Shown here: positions 1-8,275 of the stretch, in pieces
Layout of the letters: each line of letters begins with the position of its first letter
Position numbering within the stretch: position 1 is the first letter of the stretch
Translations under genes and position numbers: made by a program
The notes under the pieces: generated by a model
Told to the model about the DNA's origin: nothing
Seen by the model: the letters and a program-made list of their open reading frames with translations, nothing else
The model's database searches: none
Assembly: GCF_006438955.1 (NCBI RefSeq)
Contig: NZ_RCZK01000002.1
Location: forward strand, 309,581 to 373,580
DNA length: 64,000 nucleotides
Direction: 5' to 3'
Origin: Sphingomonas oligophenolica
GTDB taxonomy: Bacteria; Pseudomonadota; Alphaproteobacteria; Sphingomonadales; Sphingomonadaceae

Positions 1-208
1 AGGCCGCGCGATATTCGCCCTTGTCGGTGACATTGGCGTGGGTGCACGTCAGTCCCGACAGGAACCACAGCACCGGCAGCGACGTGCCCGGCTCATGCGC
101 GGGAACGAAGACCGAATAGGTCATTGCCGTCCCGGTGGCGGTCGACCGGTGGCGGTACACACCCTGTGTACCGCCATGGCTCTTGGTGGTCGAAACGACC
201 TCACTCAT
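1..208 (-). CDS. fghA: S-formylglutathione hydrolase, N-terminal part (runs off window)
   Basis: This is the first ~69 codons of an esterase-D type hydrolase that splits S-formylglutathione into formate and glutathione, the step after glutathione-dependent formaldehyde dehydrogenase. The visible part has the family opening (a GGTQGVYRH stretch near residue 12) and the strand LWFLSGLTCTHANVTDKGEY near residues 46-65, which contains the family hallmark LSGLTCT. The catalytic Ser-Asp-His lie beyond the window edge. The ATG (208-206) overlaps the TGA of the VOC gene by one base, so the two are probably translationally coupled. It is the third gene of the frmA-VOC-fghA operon. The family call is secure; the rest of the gene is not visible. 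Confidence 0.88.
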   Translation of the reverse strand, partial: MSEVVSTTKSHGGTQGVYRHRSTATGTAMTYSVFVPAHEPGTSLPVLWFLSGLTCTHANVTDKGEYRAA

Positions 209-591
209 CAGTCGGGCATACGGTGCAGCGCACACAGCTTGTTGCCGTCCGGGTCGCGCAGATACGCGAGGTAAAGGTTCATGGCGCCGCCCGAACGCAC
301 CCCGGGATCGTCCTCGATCGCGGTACCACCCGCCTCAACGCCCGCCTTGTGCCAGGCATTGGCCTGCTCCGGTCCGGTCACCGCGAAGCCGATCGTCATG
401 CCGTTGCCGTTGGTCGCGGGCTTGCCGTCGATCGGCGGCGTCACGAGAAACATCGATCCGTCCTTGGCATAGATCAGGCGACCCTTGGGATCCATGAACC
501 CGGGCTTGCCGCCGATCGAGCCCAACAGCGCGTCGTAGAATTTCTTCGACCGATCGATGTCGTTCGATCCGACCATCATATGGCTGAACAT
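208..591 (-). CDS. VOC (glyoxalase/bleomycin-resistance fold) family protein
   Basis: A 127-residue single-domain vicinal-oxygen-chelate protein. The N-terminal betaalpha module reads SHMMVGSNDIDRSKKFYDAL, and a second module ends with YLRDPDGNKLCALH, the typical VOC strand pair. Metal ligands would be the early His and the late Glu/His, but this cannot be settled from the sequence. It sits 14 bp downstream of frmA and overlaps fghA by one base, so it probably acts on a glutathione adduct or related small electrophile in formaldehyde metabolism. That role is inferred from context; no substrate can be named. It is not a classical glyoxalase I, which is longer. Confidence 0.85.
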   Translation of the reverse strand: MFSHMMVGSNDIDRSKKFYDALLGSIGGKPGFMDPKGRLIYAKDGSMFLVTPPIDGKPATNGNGMTIGFAVTGPEQANAWHKAGVEAGGTAIEDDPGVRSGGAMNLYLAYLRDPDGNKLCALHRMPD

Positions 592-605
592 CGCATGTTT
601 CTCCT

Positions 606-1712
606 TTAGTAAATCACGACGGAGCGGATGCTCTCGCCGGCGTGCATGAGGTCGAACCCCCGGTTGATCTCGTCGAGCGACAATCGGTGGGTGATCATCG
701 GATCGATCTGGATCATCCCGTCCATATACCAGTCGACGATCTTGGGAACATCGGTTCGCCCGCGCGCGCCGCCGAACGCGGTCCCGCGCCAGTTACGCCC
801 GGTAACGAGCTGGAACGGTCGCGTGCTGATCTCCTTGCCCGCTTCCGCCACGCCGATGACGATCGAGGTGCCCCAGCCGCGGTGGCAGCATTCGAGCGCC
901 TGGCGCATCACCTCGGTATCGCCGGTCGCATCGAAACTATAATCCGCGCCGCCATCGGTCAGCGCGACGATATGCGCGACGATATCGCCGACCTGCTTGG
1001 GATTGGCAAAGTGGGTCATCCCGAACCGGCGGCCCCACTCCTCTCGATCGGGGTTGATATCGACCCCGACGATCATCCCCGCCCCCGCAAGCTTCGCGCC
1101 CTGGATCACGTTGAGCCCGATCCCGCCGAGCCCGAACACGACGACGGCCTCCCCCGGCTGGACCTTAGCGGTGTTGACCACCGCGCCGACCCCGGTCGTC
1201 ACCCCACAGCCGATGTAGCAGCTGGTATCGAACGGCGCGTCCTCGCGGATTTTCGCCACCGCGATCTCGGGCAGCACGGTGAAGTTCGAGAAGGTCGAGC
1301 AGCCCATGTAATGGAAGATCGGCTGGCCCTTGTAGCTGAACCGCGTCGTCCCGTCGGGCATCAGCCCCTTGCCCTGCGTCGCGCGGATCGCGGTGCACAG
1401 ATTCGTCTTCTGGCTGAGGCACGATTTACACTGGCGGCATTCGGGGGTGTAGAGCGGGATGACGTGGTCGCCCGGCGTCACCGATGTGACGCCCGCCCCC
1501 ACCTCGCGGACGATCCCCGCCCCCTCATGCCCCAGCACGCTCGGGAACAGCCCCTCGCTGTCGAGCCCGTCGAGCGTATAGGCATCGGTGTGGCAGATCC
1601 CGGTCGCCATGATCTCGACCAGCACCTCGCCCGCCTTGGGACCTTCCAGGTCGAGTTCGACGATCTCGAGCGGTTGCTTGGCTTCGAACGCGACGGCGGC
1701 GCGGGTCTTCAT
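606..1712 (-). CDS. frmA: S-(hydroxymethyl)glutathione dehydrogenase / class III alcohol dehydrogenase
   Basis: A 368-residue zinc-dependent medium-chain dehydrogenase that oxidises S-(hydroxymethyl)glutathione, formed spontaneously from formaldehyde and glutathione, to S-formylglutathione with NAD. Catalytic-zinc residues are visible in GICHTDAY and GHEGAG. The structural-zinc motif [15 protein letters not shown] lies near residues 92-106. The Rossmann glycine motif is FGLGGIGLN near 193-201. Length matches the class III family. It heads a minus-strand operon with the VOC gene and fghA and is divergent from the DUF2945 gene across about 120 bp, where its promoter should lie. The start ATG at 1712 has a purine-rich GAGGAG-like site just upstream. 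Confidence 0.96.
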   Translation of the reverse strand: MKTRAAVAFEAKQPLEIVELDLEGPKAGEVLVEIMATGICHTDAYTLDGLDSEGLFPSVLGHEGAGIVREVGAGVTSVTPGDHVIPLYTPECRQCKSCLSQKTNLCTAIRATQGKGLMPDGTTRFSYKGQPIFHYMGCSTFSNFTVLPEIAVAKIREDAPFDTSCYIGCGVTTGVGAVVNTAKVQPGEAVVVFGLGGIGLNVIQGAKLAGAGMIVGVDINPDREEWGRRFGMTHFANPKQVGDIVAHIVALTDGGADYSFDATGDTEVMRQALECCHRGWGTSIVIGVAEAGKEISTRPFQLVTGRNWRGTAFGGARGRTDVPKIVDWYMDGMIQIDPMITHRLSLDEINRGFDLMHAGESIRSVVIY

Positions 1713-1833
1713 CGGTCAATCTCCTCAAGGCTGCCCATAGCGGTCTCGCGCGCGGCGGGGCAACGCCCGCAGCGTGCGATGCAACCGCTCTGCGCGCCGA
1801 ACGCTATGCCCTTTCGATAGCAGGAGAGACGCG

Positions 1834-2037
1834 ATGAAGGATCCGAAAAAGGGCGACGAGGTCACCTGGAGGAGCCACAGCGGCACCGCGCATGGCGAGG
1901 TGAAGAAAAAGCTGACCGGCGATACCAAGATCAAGTCGCATCAGGTTCGCGCATCGCCCGACGACCCGCAATATCTCGTAGAGAGTGACAACGGCGGCAA
2001 GGCAGCGCACAAGGCGTCAGCGCTCAAGAAGGCGTGA
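1834..2037 (+). CDS. DUF2945 (TUDOR-like) small basic protein
   Basis: A 67-residue lysine-rich protein with the DUF2945 pattern: GDEVTWRSHSGTAHGEVKKK at residues 6-25, then a DDPQYLVESDNGGKAAHK stretch and a basic tail. The family has an SH3/TUDOR-like fold and unknown function, and is often found with stress-associated genes. The ATG at 1834 was chosen over an upstream in-frame start at 1774 because a GGAGAG ribosome-binding site lies 6 bp before it and homology begins there. A 45-bp gap separates it from the SWIB-domain gene, so the two may be cotranscribed. Function is not known. Confidence 0.85.
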   Translation: MKDPKKGDEVTWRSHSGTAHGEVKKKLTGDTKIKSHQVRASPDDPQYLVESDNGGKAAHKASALKKA

Positions 2038-2082
2038 CTCGCAACGCCCGGCGATGGACCGGGCGCAATAGGAAGGAATGCG

Positions 2083-2343
2083 ATGGCTACAGCACCTAAA
2101 ACCGGCGGCATCCACGCCCCCGTTCAGCCCTCCCCGGAGCTCGGCGCGATCGTCGGCAACGACAAACTCCCGCGCAGCCAGGTGATCAGCAAGGTGTGGG
2201 ACTATATCAAGTCAAACAACCTTCAAAACCCGGAAAACAAGCGCGAAATTCTCGCCGACGAAAAACTGAAAAAGGTCTTCGGCAGGGACAAGTGCACCAT
2301 GTTCGAAATGAACAAGTACATCGCTCAGCATCTAAAGGCGTAA
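2083..2343 (+). CDS. SWIB/MDM2 domain-containing protein
   Basis: An 86-residue protein that is almost entirely one SWIB/MDM2 domain. The core is seen from about residue 23: PELGAIVGN, then RSQVISKVWDYIKSNNLQ and NKREILADEKLKKVFG, followed by a FEMNKYIAQHLK C-terminus. In eukaryotes this fold binds chromatin-remodelling partners. Bacterial versions (chlamydiae, alphaproteobacteria) are thought to be nucleoid-associated, but the role is not established. An AGGAAGG ribosome-binding site precedes the ATG. A short hairpin (GCCCGG/CCGGGC, about 2047-2066) lies in the gap after the DUF2945 gene and may separate or attenuate the two. Confidence 0.92.
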   Translation: MATAPKTGGIHAPVQPSPELGAIVGNDKLPRSQVISKVWDYIKSNNLQNPENKREILADEKLKKVFGRDKCTMFEMNKYIAQHLKA

Positions 2344-2493
2344 ACTACGTCGCCGACGATCGGGGGCGTCGGCATCGCCAGTCGATGTATCGACGCCTCC
2401 GTTCACGCACCAAGTTCTTGCTCGGTCGCGACGCTTCCTTTTCCCAGGCGCTTGCGTCGAATCGGCCCCTGCGACCACCCCAACGAGCGGCCG

Positions 2494-3167
2494 ATGCGTG
2501 CTTATCGCCCCGTTCCGCTGCCCCACCGCGCCGATCTCGACGACGCGACGATACCCGCCCGGTCGCAGGCGGTGCTCGACCGGATGAGCCGACACCACAC
2601 CATCCGCCAGTTCAGCGATCGCGCCGTCCCGCGCGATATCGTCGAATGCTGTATCGCCGCCGCAGCGACCGCGCCCAGCGGCGCGAACCAGCAACCCTGG
2701 CGGTTCGTGCTGATCGGCCCGGGCCGCTCCGGCAACGGTTGCGCGAACTGGCCGAGGAGGAGGAGCGCGACTTCTACGCGACCCGCGCCAGCCCCGATTG
2801 GCTCGACGCGCTCGTCCCGCTCGGGACCGATCCCAGCAAAACCTTCCTCGACGACGCACCCTGGCTGATCGCGATCTTCGGCGAACGCTATGGCGTCACG
2901 ACCGAGGGCGCACAGGTCAAGCATTGCTACGTTCCCGAATCGATCGGGATCGCGACCGGATTCCTCGTCGCCGCGCTTCACGAATGCGGGCTGGCGGCGC
3001 TGACCCGCACCCCCAGCCCGATGGGCCTCCTCAATGAAGCGCTGGAGCGCCCGGCGCAGGAAAAGCCCTATATCCTGCTGGTCGTCGGCCATCCCGCCGA
3101 CGACGCGACGGTCCCCGAACACGCGTTGACCAAACTGCCCCTCGATACCGTGCTCACCTATCGCTAG
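2494..3167 (+). pseudogene. Nitroreductase family protein broken by a one-base frameshift
   Basis: This reads as an FMN-dependent nitroreductase of about 224 residues. The N-terminal ~77 residues (RADLDDATIPARSQ, then MSRHHTIRQFSDRAVP and APSGANQQPWRFVLIG) are in the frame of the ATG at 2494. From about 2722 the homologous reading continues in another frame (RLRELAEEEERDFY through to LPLDTVLTYR), ending at 3167. One missing C in a GC-rich run (ggccgctccgg) explains the switch. Conserved FMN-binding Arg and SGANQQPW residues are present. Either the gene is freshly inactivated or the base is a sequencing error; everything else is intact, which favours a very recent event or an error. Confidence 0.82.
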
Positions 3168-3197
3168 GCGGACGGTCGTCCGTCGCGACCAGCGCAC

Positions 3198-4208
3198 TCA
3201 CCCCTTCACGAACAATCGCTTGGGCAATTTCACGTGGACACCCTTGTTGCGATCGACGAGCTCGGTGATCTCGACGTCGCCGGCGACGCTGATCAGCATA
3301 TACGCATCGTCGCGCGTCATGTGCTTTTCCGCGACCAGGAAATCGATCATGTTGCGCAGCGCCTTGCGCGTCGCATTGCTCAGATCGTCATCGAACCCCA
3401 TCGCGATATAGGCGTCGGGGGTCTCCGCCCGCGGGTACGGCGTCGCCACGCCCTTGTGCAGCACGAATTCGAACGTGCCCGTCAGCGAGGTTTCGAGGGC
3501 GGTGATGTCGACTTCGCCATTGCCTTGCGCGGCGTGGCCGTCGCCCGCCTGGAACAGCGCGCCCGCGGCGTGGACGGGCAGGAACAGCGTCGTCCCCGCG
3601 ACCAGCGCCTTGTCGTCCATGTTGCCCCCGTTGATCGTCGGCGGTGCCGAATCATACCGCCCGAACGAGCGCGGCGGTGCGACCCCCATGCTGCCGAAGA
3701 ACGGCGCGAGCGGCACCTCGACCCCAGGACCGAACTTGCCGACCATCCGCTGGCGATCGAGGGGCACGATCTTCATCCGCGCATAGGGGAAATCGTCGGT
3801 CAGAAACCCCGCGCCATAGCGGAACGCGTTATACGCATAGGGGATCGCGAGATCGATCTTGCGGATCCGTACCTCCAGCGTGTCGCCTGGCTCGGCGCCC
3901 TCGATCGCGATCGGACCGGTCAGGATGTGCCCGCCGGGGCCGCGCGCCGACGCGGGAACGCCATCGAACGCCGCACGCAGCGCGGGCTCGACATCGCCGG
4001 GGGCGACGCCCGCCTTCTCGAGTCCGGTCGGGCTGTTGGTGAGCAGCGTGTGCATCACCACCGTATCCCCCGACTTGATCGTCAGCACCGGTTTGTCGGT
4101 CGCGTCGTAATGCCCCCACGCGACCGTCGTCGGGGTGGCGGGCAAGTCCCAGGTCTTGGCGCTCGCGGGTGCAGCGGCTGCAACCGCCGCAAGGATCAGG
4201 TACCGCAT
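3198..4208 (-). CDS. Exported acetamidase/formamidase family protein
   Basis: About 336 residues with a clear signal peptide (MRYLILAAVAAAAPASAKT, cleavage after ASA). The body matches the acetamidase/formamidase (FmdA) beta-sandwich family: AWGHYDATDKPVLTIKSGD near the start, GHILTGPIAIEGAEPGDTLE in the middle, and a GDGHAAQGNGEVDITALE stretch, a family hallmark. These enzymes hydrolyse short amides to ammonia and acid; a periplasmic location is inferred from the signal. Two adjacent ATGs exist (4211, 4208). The second is preferred because AGGAGT is better spaced from it. It lies 11 bp downstream of the gamma-glutamyltransferase gene and is probably cotranscribed. Confidence 0.88.
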   Translation of the reverse strand: MRYLILAAVAAAAPASAKTWDLPATPTTVAWGHYDATDKPVLTIKSGDTVVMHTLLTNSPTGLEKAGVAPGDVEPALRAAFDGVPASARGPGGHILTGPIAIEGAEPGDTLEVRIRKIDLAIPYAYNAFRYGAGFLTDDFPYARMKIVPLDRQRMVGKFGPGVEVPLAPFFGSMGVAPPRSFGRYDSAPPTINGGNMDDKALVAGTTLFLPVHAAGALFQAGDGHAAQGNGEVDITALETSLTGTFEFVLHKGVATPYPRAETPDAYIAMGFDDDLSNATRKALRNMIDFLVAEKHMTRDDAYMLISVAGDVEITELVDRNKGVHVKLPKRLFVKG

Positions 4209-4219
4209 CATACTCCTTC

Positions 4220-6088
4220 CTAATAAGCCAGCGCGCAGCCATCGGCGCGCATTTCGCTCGCCGCCGCCCAGACGCGGGTGGCACCGTCCATCCGCCGCTC
4301 GACGCATTCGTAGCGGCCGAAGCCCCCGTCGGGCGCACCGATCGTCCAGCCGATCTCGGCAAGGCGACGCCGGGTCGCGGCGGGCACGCCGGTTTCCAGC
4401 CGCAGCAGCCCGGTCGCCCCCATCCCCGGCGCATCCTCCCCCATCGACTGCGACGAGCCTTCATGGTGGAAGCGCGGCGCGTCGCCGGCCGACTGGACCT
4501 CAAGGCCGTAATCGACGCGGTTGACGATGATCTGCGCCTGCCCCTGCGGCTGCATGTCGCCACCCATCACCCCGAAGCTCAGCCATGGCTCGCCCCCACG
4601 CGTTGCGAAGCCGGGAATGATCGTCTGAAACGGGCGTTTGCCGGGCGCATAGATATTGGGATGGCCATCTTTCAGGCTGAACAACTGCCCGCGGTCCTGG
4701 AACATGAAGCCCAATGTTTTTCCATCAGGCGCATCGGCGACCAACCCCGATCCCATCCCGCGGAAATTCGATTGGATCATCGATACCATCATACCGTCGC
4801 GGTCGGCGCAGCTGAAATAGGTGGTGTCGCCATGGTTCGGCGCGGTGCCGGAATAGACCGGGGTCAGGATCGAATCGAGCTTGATCAAGGTCGCGCGCTG
4901 CGCGGCATAGTCCTTCGAGATCAGCCATTCGACCGGCACCTTCGAAAAGTGCGGATCGGCATAGAAGCGCGCGCGATCCTCGTAGGCCAGCCGTTTCGCC
5001 TCCGCCATCACATGGATCGCGCGCGGCGACTGAAAACCGAAACCGCGCATGTCGAACCGCTCGATGATGTTGAGCATCTGCAGCGTCGCGATCCCTTGCG
5101 TGTTCGCGCCGAGCGCGTGGACCGTGGTGCCGCGATAATCGGTGCGGCTCGGCTCGATCCATTCGCTGTGATGCGCCGCAAGGTCTTCGTAGCGGAGCCA
5201 TCCGCCGATCCGCTTGAAATAGCGGTCGATCGCCGTGGCGATGTCGCCTGTGTAAAACGCGTCGCGTCCACCGCTCGCAATCGCGCGATAGGTGCGCGCG
5301 AGACCGGGGTTGCGGAACACCTGCCCTGCCTGCGGCCCCTTGCCGTGCGCGAGCCCATAGGTCTTGAGCGCGTTGGCGGTTTCCTCGATGCCGTTGCCGC
5401 GCCGTCCGAAGACCGCCATTGATCGGCGGATATAATAGGCGATGATGTCGGGCACCGGCGCGCCTTGCTCGGCCAGCGCGATCGCGGGGGCGAACACGTC
5501 GGCCCACGGGAGCTTGCCGTAACGCTGGTGGAGCGTCCACCACGCGTCGACCGCGCCCGGCACCGACACCGTGATCGCGCCCAGCGGCGGCAGCGCACCG
5601 TTCTTCGCGTGCGCCCGCACGGTCGCCAGGCTCAGCCCGCGCGGCGATGCGCCCGATCCGGCAAGCCCGACGACCTTTTTCGTCTTCGGATCCCACACCA
5701 TCGCATAGCAATCGCCGCCGACGCCGCTCGACGTCGGCTCGAGGAACCCCAGGCACGCGTTGATGGCGATCGCGGCATCGACCGCCGACCCGCCCGCCTT
5801 GAGGATCGCGATCCCCGCCTGCGTCGCGAGCGGGTGCGCGGTCCCCGCGGCGCCATTGATGCCATAGACCGCGGTGCGCGACGCGAAACTCGCGCCGACC
5901 GGGCGATCTCCCGCGTGAACGTCGGGGCGCAAAAAGACCTCGTCGTCCTTCGGCCAGAATGGCGATGGTACGTCCGGCGCGGGTGCGCCTCCCTGCCCCG
6001 GCCCCGGAGTGGGTCTCGCCTGCGCACGCGCTGCGGTGGGGATGAGCGTGGCCGCAGGAATAGCGGCGATGAAGGTGCGGCGGTCCAT
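4220..6088 (-). CDS. Gamma-glutamyltransferase family protein, Tat-type signal
   Basis: A 622-residue Ntn-hydrolase of the gamma-glutamyltranspeptidase family. The N-terminus (MDRRTFIAAIPAATLIPTAA) has a twin-arginine-like signal. The large-subunit part shows GGSAVDAAIAINACLGFLEP and SGVGGDCYAMVWD. The autoprocessing site should be the Thr in GDTTYFSCADRDGMMVSMIQ near residue 430. FGVMGGDMQPQGQAQIIVN near 520 is the small-subunit signature. Mature proteins are heterodimers that cleave gamma-glutamyl bonds in the periplasm. It overlaps no neighbour but sits 11 bp upstream of the exported amidase, suggesting a joint role in scavenging amide or gamma-glutamyl nitrogen; that role is inference. 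Confidence 0.92.
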   Translation of the reverse strand: MDRRTFIAAIPAATLIPTAARAQARPTPGPGQGGAPAPDVPSPFWPKDDEVFLRPDVHAGDRPVGASFASRTAVYGINGAAGTAHPLATQAGIAILKAGGSAVDAAIAINACLGFLEPTSSGVGGDCYAMVWDPKTKKVVGLAGSGASPRGLSLATVRAHAKNGALPPLGAITVSVPGAVDAWWTLHQRYGKLPWADVFAPAIALAEQGAPVPDIIAYYIRRSMAVFGRRGNGIEETANALKTYGLAHGKGPQAGQVFRNPGLARTYRAIASGGRDAFYTGDIATAIDRYFKRIGGWLRYEDLAAHHSEWIEPSRTDYRGTTVHALGANTQGIATLQMLNIIERFDMRGFGFQSPRAIHVMAEAKRLAYEDRARFYADPHFSKVPVEWLISKDYAAQRATLIKLDSILTPVYSGTAPNHGDTTYFSCADRDGMMVSMIQSNFRGMGSGLVADAPDGKTLGFMFQDRGQLFSLKDGHPNIYAPGKRPFQTIIPGFATRGGEPWLSFGVMGGDMQPQGQAQIIVNRVDYGLEVQSAGDAPRFHHEGSSQSMGEDAPGMGATGLLRLETGVPAATRRRLAEIGWTIGAPDGGFGRYECVERRMDGATRVWAAASEMRADGCALAY

Positions 6089-6152
6089 GTGGCGATCCCC
6101 TATCGATCGCCATCCTTGCGGGTCGGGGCGCGCGCGGCAAGCTCTTCCGCGG

Positions 6153-6923
6153 CTAAATCCCGCCCGCGAACACCGCTCGCCCGTCCGCCTCCAGATCCGC
6201 GGTCAGTTTCGTGAGACACGCATCGACCTGCGCCTCGTCGGGACTGCGGACGACGAAATTCGCGCCGACCCGCCCCTCGCGGAAGAAGGGATAACTCCCG
6301 ATCGCCACCCCCTCGAACGCCTGCTCCGCCGCGCGCAGGATGTCCGCGATCTCGCTCTCCGCAATCCAGCCGCCGATCTGCTTCGACACCACCGGGCGTC
6401 CTCCCTCCAGTGTGCCGGTCAGCGCGTCGAGCATCCCGGCGGTGATGTGCGGCACCCCTGCCATGATGAAGATGTTCGCGACCCGAATACCCGGCGCCCC
6501 CGACACGCGATTCTCGATGAGATCAGCGCCCTCGGGCACGCGCGCCATCCGCGCCCGCGCCTCGGTCAGTCCGCCACGCGTCGCGTAATAGCTCTCCAGC
6601 GTCGCCATCGCTTTCGGATGATGCGTCACCCCAACCCCCAGTGCCACCGCGATCGCGTCGACCGTGATATCGTCGTGGGTCGGGCCGATCCCGCCGGTCG
6701 TGAACAGATAGTCGTTGCGCGCGCGCAGCGAGTTCACCGCCTCGACGATCGCGGCCTCGACATCCGCCACCACCCGTACCTCGGCCAGCCGGATGCCCTG
6801 AACGTTGAGCCAGGCGGCGACCTGCGCGACATTCTTGTCCTGCGTCCGCCCCGACAGGATTTCATCGCCGATCACGACCAGCGCGGCGGTCCAGATACGC
6901 TCCCCAGTCTGTGCATCGGTCAT
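6153..6923 (-). CDS. CinA-type competence/damage-inducible protein A (MoCF-binding domain only)
   Basis: A 256-residue protein with the molybdopterin-binding MoeA/MogA-like fold: ALVVIGDEILSGRTQDKN near residue 14, FTTGGIGPTHDDITVDAIA near residue 74, and VPHITAGMLDAL further on. The C-terminal nicotinamide-nucleotide amidase domain found in full CinA proteins is absent. The protein therefore corresponds to the pyrophosphatase-like half (COG1058), which in related proteins acts on ADP-ribose or damaged nucleotides. It is divergent from map across 50 bp. Function in this organism is not shown by the sequence. Confidence 0.9.
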   Translation of the reverse strand: MTDAQTGERIWTAALVVIGDEILSGRTQDKNVAQVAAWLNVQGIRLAEVRVVADVEAAIVEAVNSLRARNDYLFTTGGIGPTHDDITVDAIAVALGVGVTHHPKAMATLESYYATRGGLTEARARMARVPEGADLIENRVSGAPGIRVANIFIMAGVPHITAGMLDALTGTLEGGRPVVSKQIGGWIAESEIADILRAAEQAFEGVAIGSYPFFREGRVGANFVVRSPDEAQVDACLTKLTADLEADGRAVFAGGI

Positions 6924-6973
6924 GCCTTGCCATAGCCTCGCAAAACCGCGCGCGTCACGCTATATCGCGGGGC

Positions 6974-7801
6974 ATGACCGATTACGTAACCGTCTCCGCC
7001 GACACGCCCGAGGGCAGGACCGGCGCGATCAAGCTCCACGGCCCGATTGCGTTCGCCGGCATGCACAAGGCGGGCAAGCTCGCCGCCGAAACGCTCGACA
7101 TGCTGGTCCCGCACATGGTGCCCGGCGTGACGACTGCGGAGATCGACCGGCTGATCTACGACTTCATCACCGCAGCAGGCGGGGTCCCAGCAACGCTGGG
7201 TTATCGCGGCTATACCCATTCGACCTGCATCTCGATCAACCACGTCGTCTGCCACGGCATCCCGAGCGAAAAGACGCTCAAATCGGGCGACATCGTCAAC
7301 GTCGACGTCACCCCGATCCTCGACGGCTGGCACGGTGACACCAGCCGGATGTACCTGATCGGCGACGTTCCGCTGAAGGCCCGGCGGCTGGTCGAGGTGA
7401 CCTACGAATGCCTGATGCTCGGGATCGAGCAGGCCAAACCGGGCAACACGATGGGCGACGTCGCGCACGCGATCCAGCATTATGCCGAAAAGCACCGCTA
7501 CGGCGTGGTCCGCGATTTCTGTGGCCACGGCCTCGGTCGCCTGTTCCACGACGCGCCCGAAGTCGTCCACGTCGGCAAACCCGGCACCGGCCCCGAACTC
7601 AAGCCCGGAATGATCTTCACGATCGAACCGATGATCAACATCGGCCGTCCCGACGTGAAGCTGCTCGACGACGGTTGGACCGCGGTGACGCGCGACCGCT
7701 CGCTATCGGCGCAATTCGAACATTCGATCGGGATCACCGCCGACGGTTGCGAGATCTTCACCGCGAGCCCAGTGGGATACACCCAGCCGCCTTACGAATA
7801 A
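6974..7801 (+). CDS. map: Type I methionine aminopeptidase
   Basis: A 275-residue metalloprotease that removes the initiator Met from nascent cytosolic proteins. All five metal ligands of the family are visible: Asp in VNVDVTPILDGWHGDTSR (two Asp), His in FCGHGLGRLFHD, Glu in IFTIEPMINIG and Glu in FEHSIGI. Length is typical of type I enzymes with a slightly extended N-terminus. The ATG at 6974 was chosen over an in-frame upstream start at 6911 because homology starts there and the shorter version clears the divergent cinA-like gene. It appears monocistronic; the next gene starts 154 bp later. Confidence 0.95.
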   Translation: MTDYVTVSADTPEGRTGAIKLHGPIAFAGMHKAGKLAAETLDMLVPHMVPGVTTAEIDRLIYDFITAAGGVPATLGYRGYTHSTCISINHVVCHGIPSEKTLKSGDIVNVDVTPILDGWHGDTSRMYLIGDVPLKARRLVEVTYECLMLGIEQAKPGNTMGDVAHAIQHYAEKHRYGVVRDFCGHGLGRLFHDAPEVVHVGKPGTGPELKPGMIFTIEPMINIGRPDVKLLDDGWTAVTRDRSLSAQFEHSIGITADGCEIFTASPVGYTQPPYE

Positions 7802-7876
7802 CCGCCTATGAAGTGGTGAAATTCATCAGCTTTCGGCGCACGAAGCTCAGCGAAAGAAATACCGATCTAGGTGTAT

Positions 7877-7894
7877 CAGTGACTTAGCTCACTG
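7877..7894. promoter_or_regulatory. CRP/FNR-type palindrome
   Basis: The perfect inverted repeat CAGTGA-cttagc-TCACTG has the TGA-N6-TCA core of CRP/FNR-family operators. It lies about 60 bp upstream of the small exported-protein gene at 7956, a plausible activator position. No convincing -35/-10 pair could be assigned, so binding by a CRP-like regulator is inference. Confidence 0.35.
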
Positions 7895-7955
7895 GCACAC
7901 ATCCTGCATTGGATCGGACGCAGGCAAGAGCCTGTATTCGACCCAGGAGGATACC

Positions 7956-8189
7956 ATGATCATCACCATCGCGCTGCTCGCCCTGAGTGCGCCCGCCCCG
8001 GACGCCGTTCTGCCTGCCGCCAAGCCCGCCCCCTCATCCTATCGGGTTCGCTATGACGAAAAGCGCGGGCGCTATTGCCTCCGCGATCGCAGTGCCGCGC
8101 CGATCACCGGCAGTCGACTGGTTCCGGAAGAATGCAAGACGAGCAACGATTGGGCCGCGCTGGGAATTACGATCACCGACAACCGCTGA
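7956..8189 (+). CDS. Small exported protein of unknown function
   Basis: A 77-residue protein with a short hydrophobic N-terminus (MIITIALLALSAPAPDAVLP) that looks like a signal peptide, so the mature part would be about 55 residues. That part has a Cys pair (one in GRYCLRDRSAAPITGSRL, one in PEECKTSNDW) that could form a disulphide. An AGGAGG ribosome-binding site precedes the ATG at good spacing. It is not recognised as a named family; similar small proteins occur in sphingomonads. A CRP-like palindrome upstream and a strong hairpin downstream mark it as its own transcription unit. Confidence 0.75.
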   Translation: MIITIALLALSAPAPDAVLPAAKPAPSSYRVRYDEKRGRYCLRDRSAAPITGSRLVPEECKTSNDWAALGITITDNR

Positions 8190-8200
8190 TGCCGTGCTCA

Positions 8201-8229
8201 CAGCGCCCGGGCTTACGGCCCGGGCGCTG
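8201..8229 (+). terminator. Strong GC hairpin after the small exported-protein gene
   Basis: A 12-bp perfect stem (cagcgcccgggc / gcccgggcgctg) with a 5-nt loop begins 11 bp after the stop codon at 8189. It lacks a downstream T-run, so intrinsic termination would be weak; it may instead stabilise the 3' end of the mRNA. Confidence 0.45.
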
Positions 8230-8275
8230 ATCGAGAAGCTGGCCTCGATCGGCGCGGCTCGCTAAAGCCCTCGGC

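Noticed and set aside
2700..2740. Programmed frameshift in the nitroreductase
   Set aside because: The family is single-frame and no slippery or stem signal is seen; loss or error is simpler.
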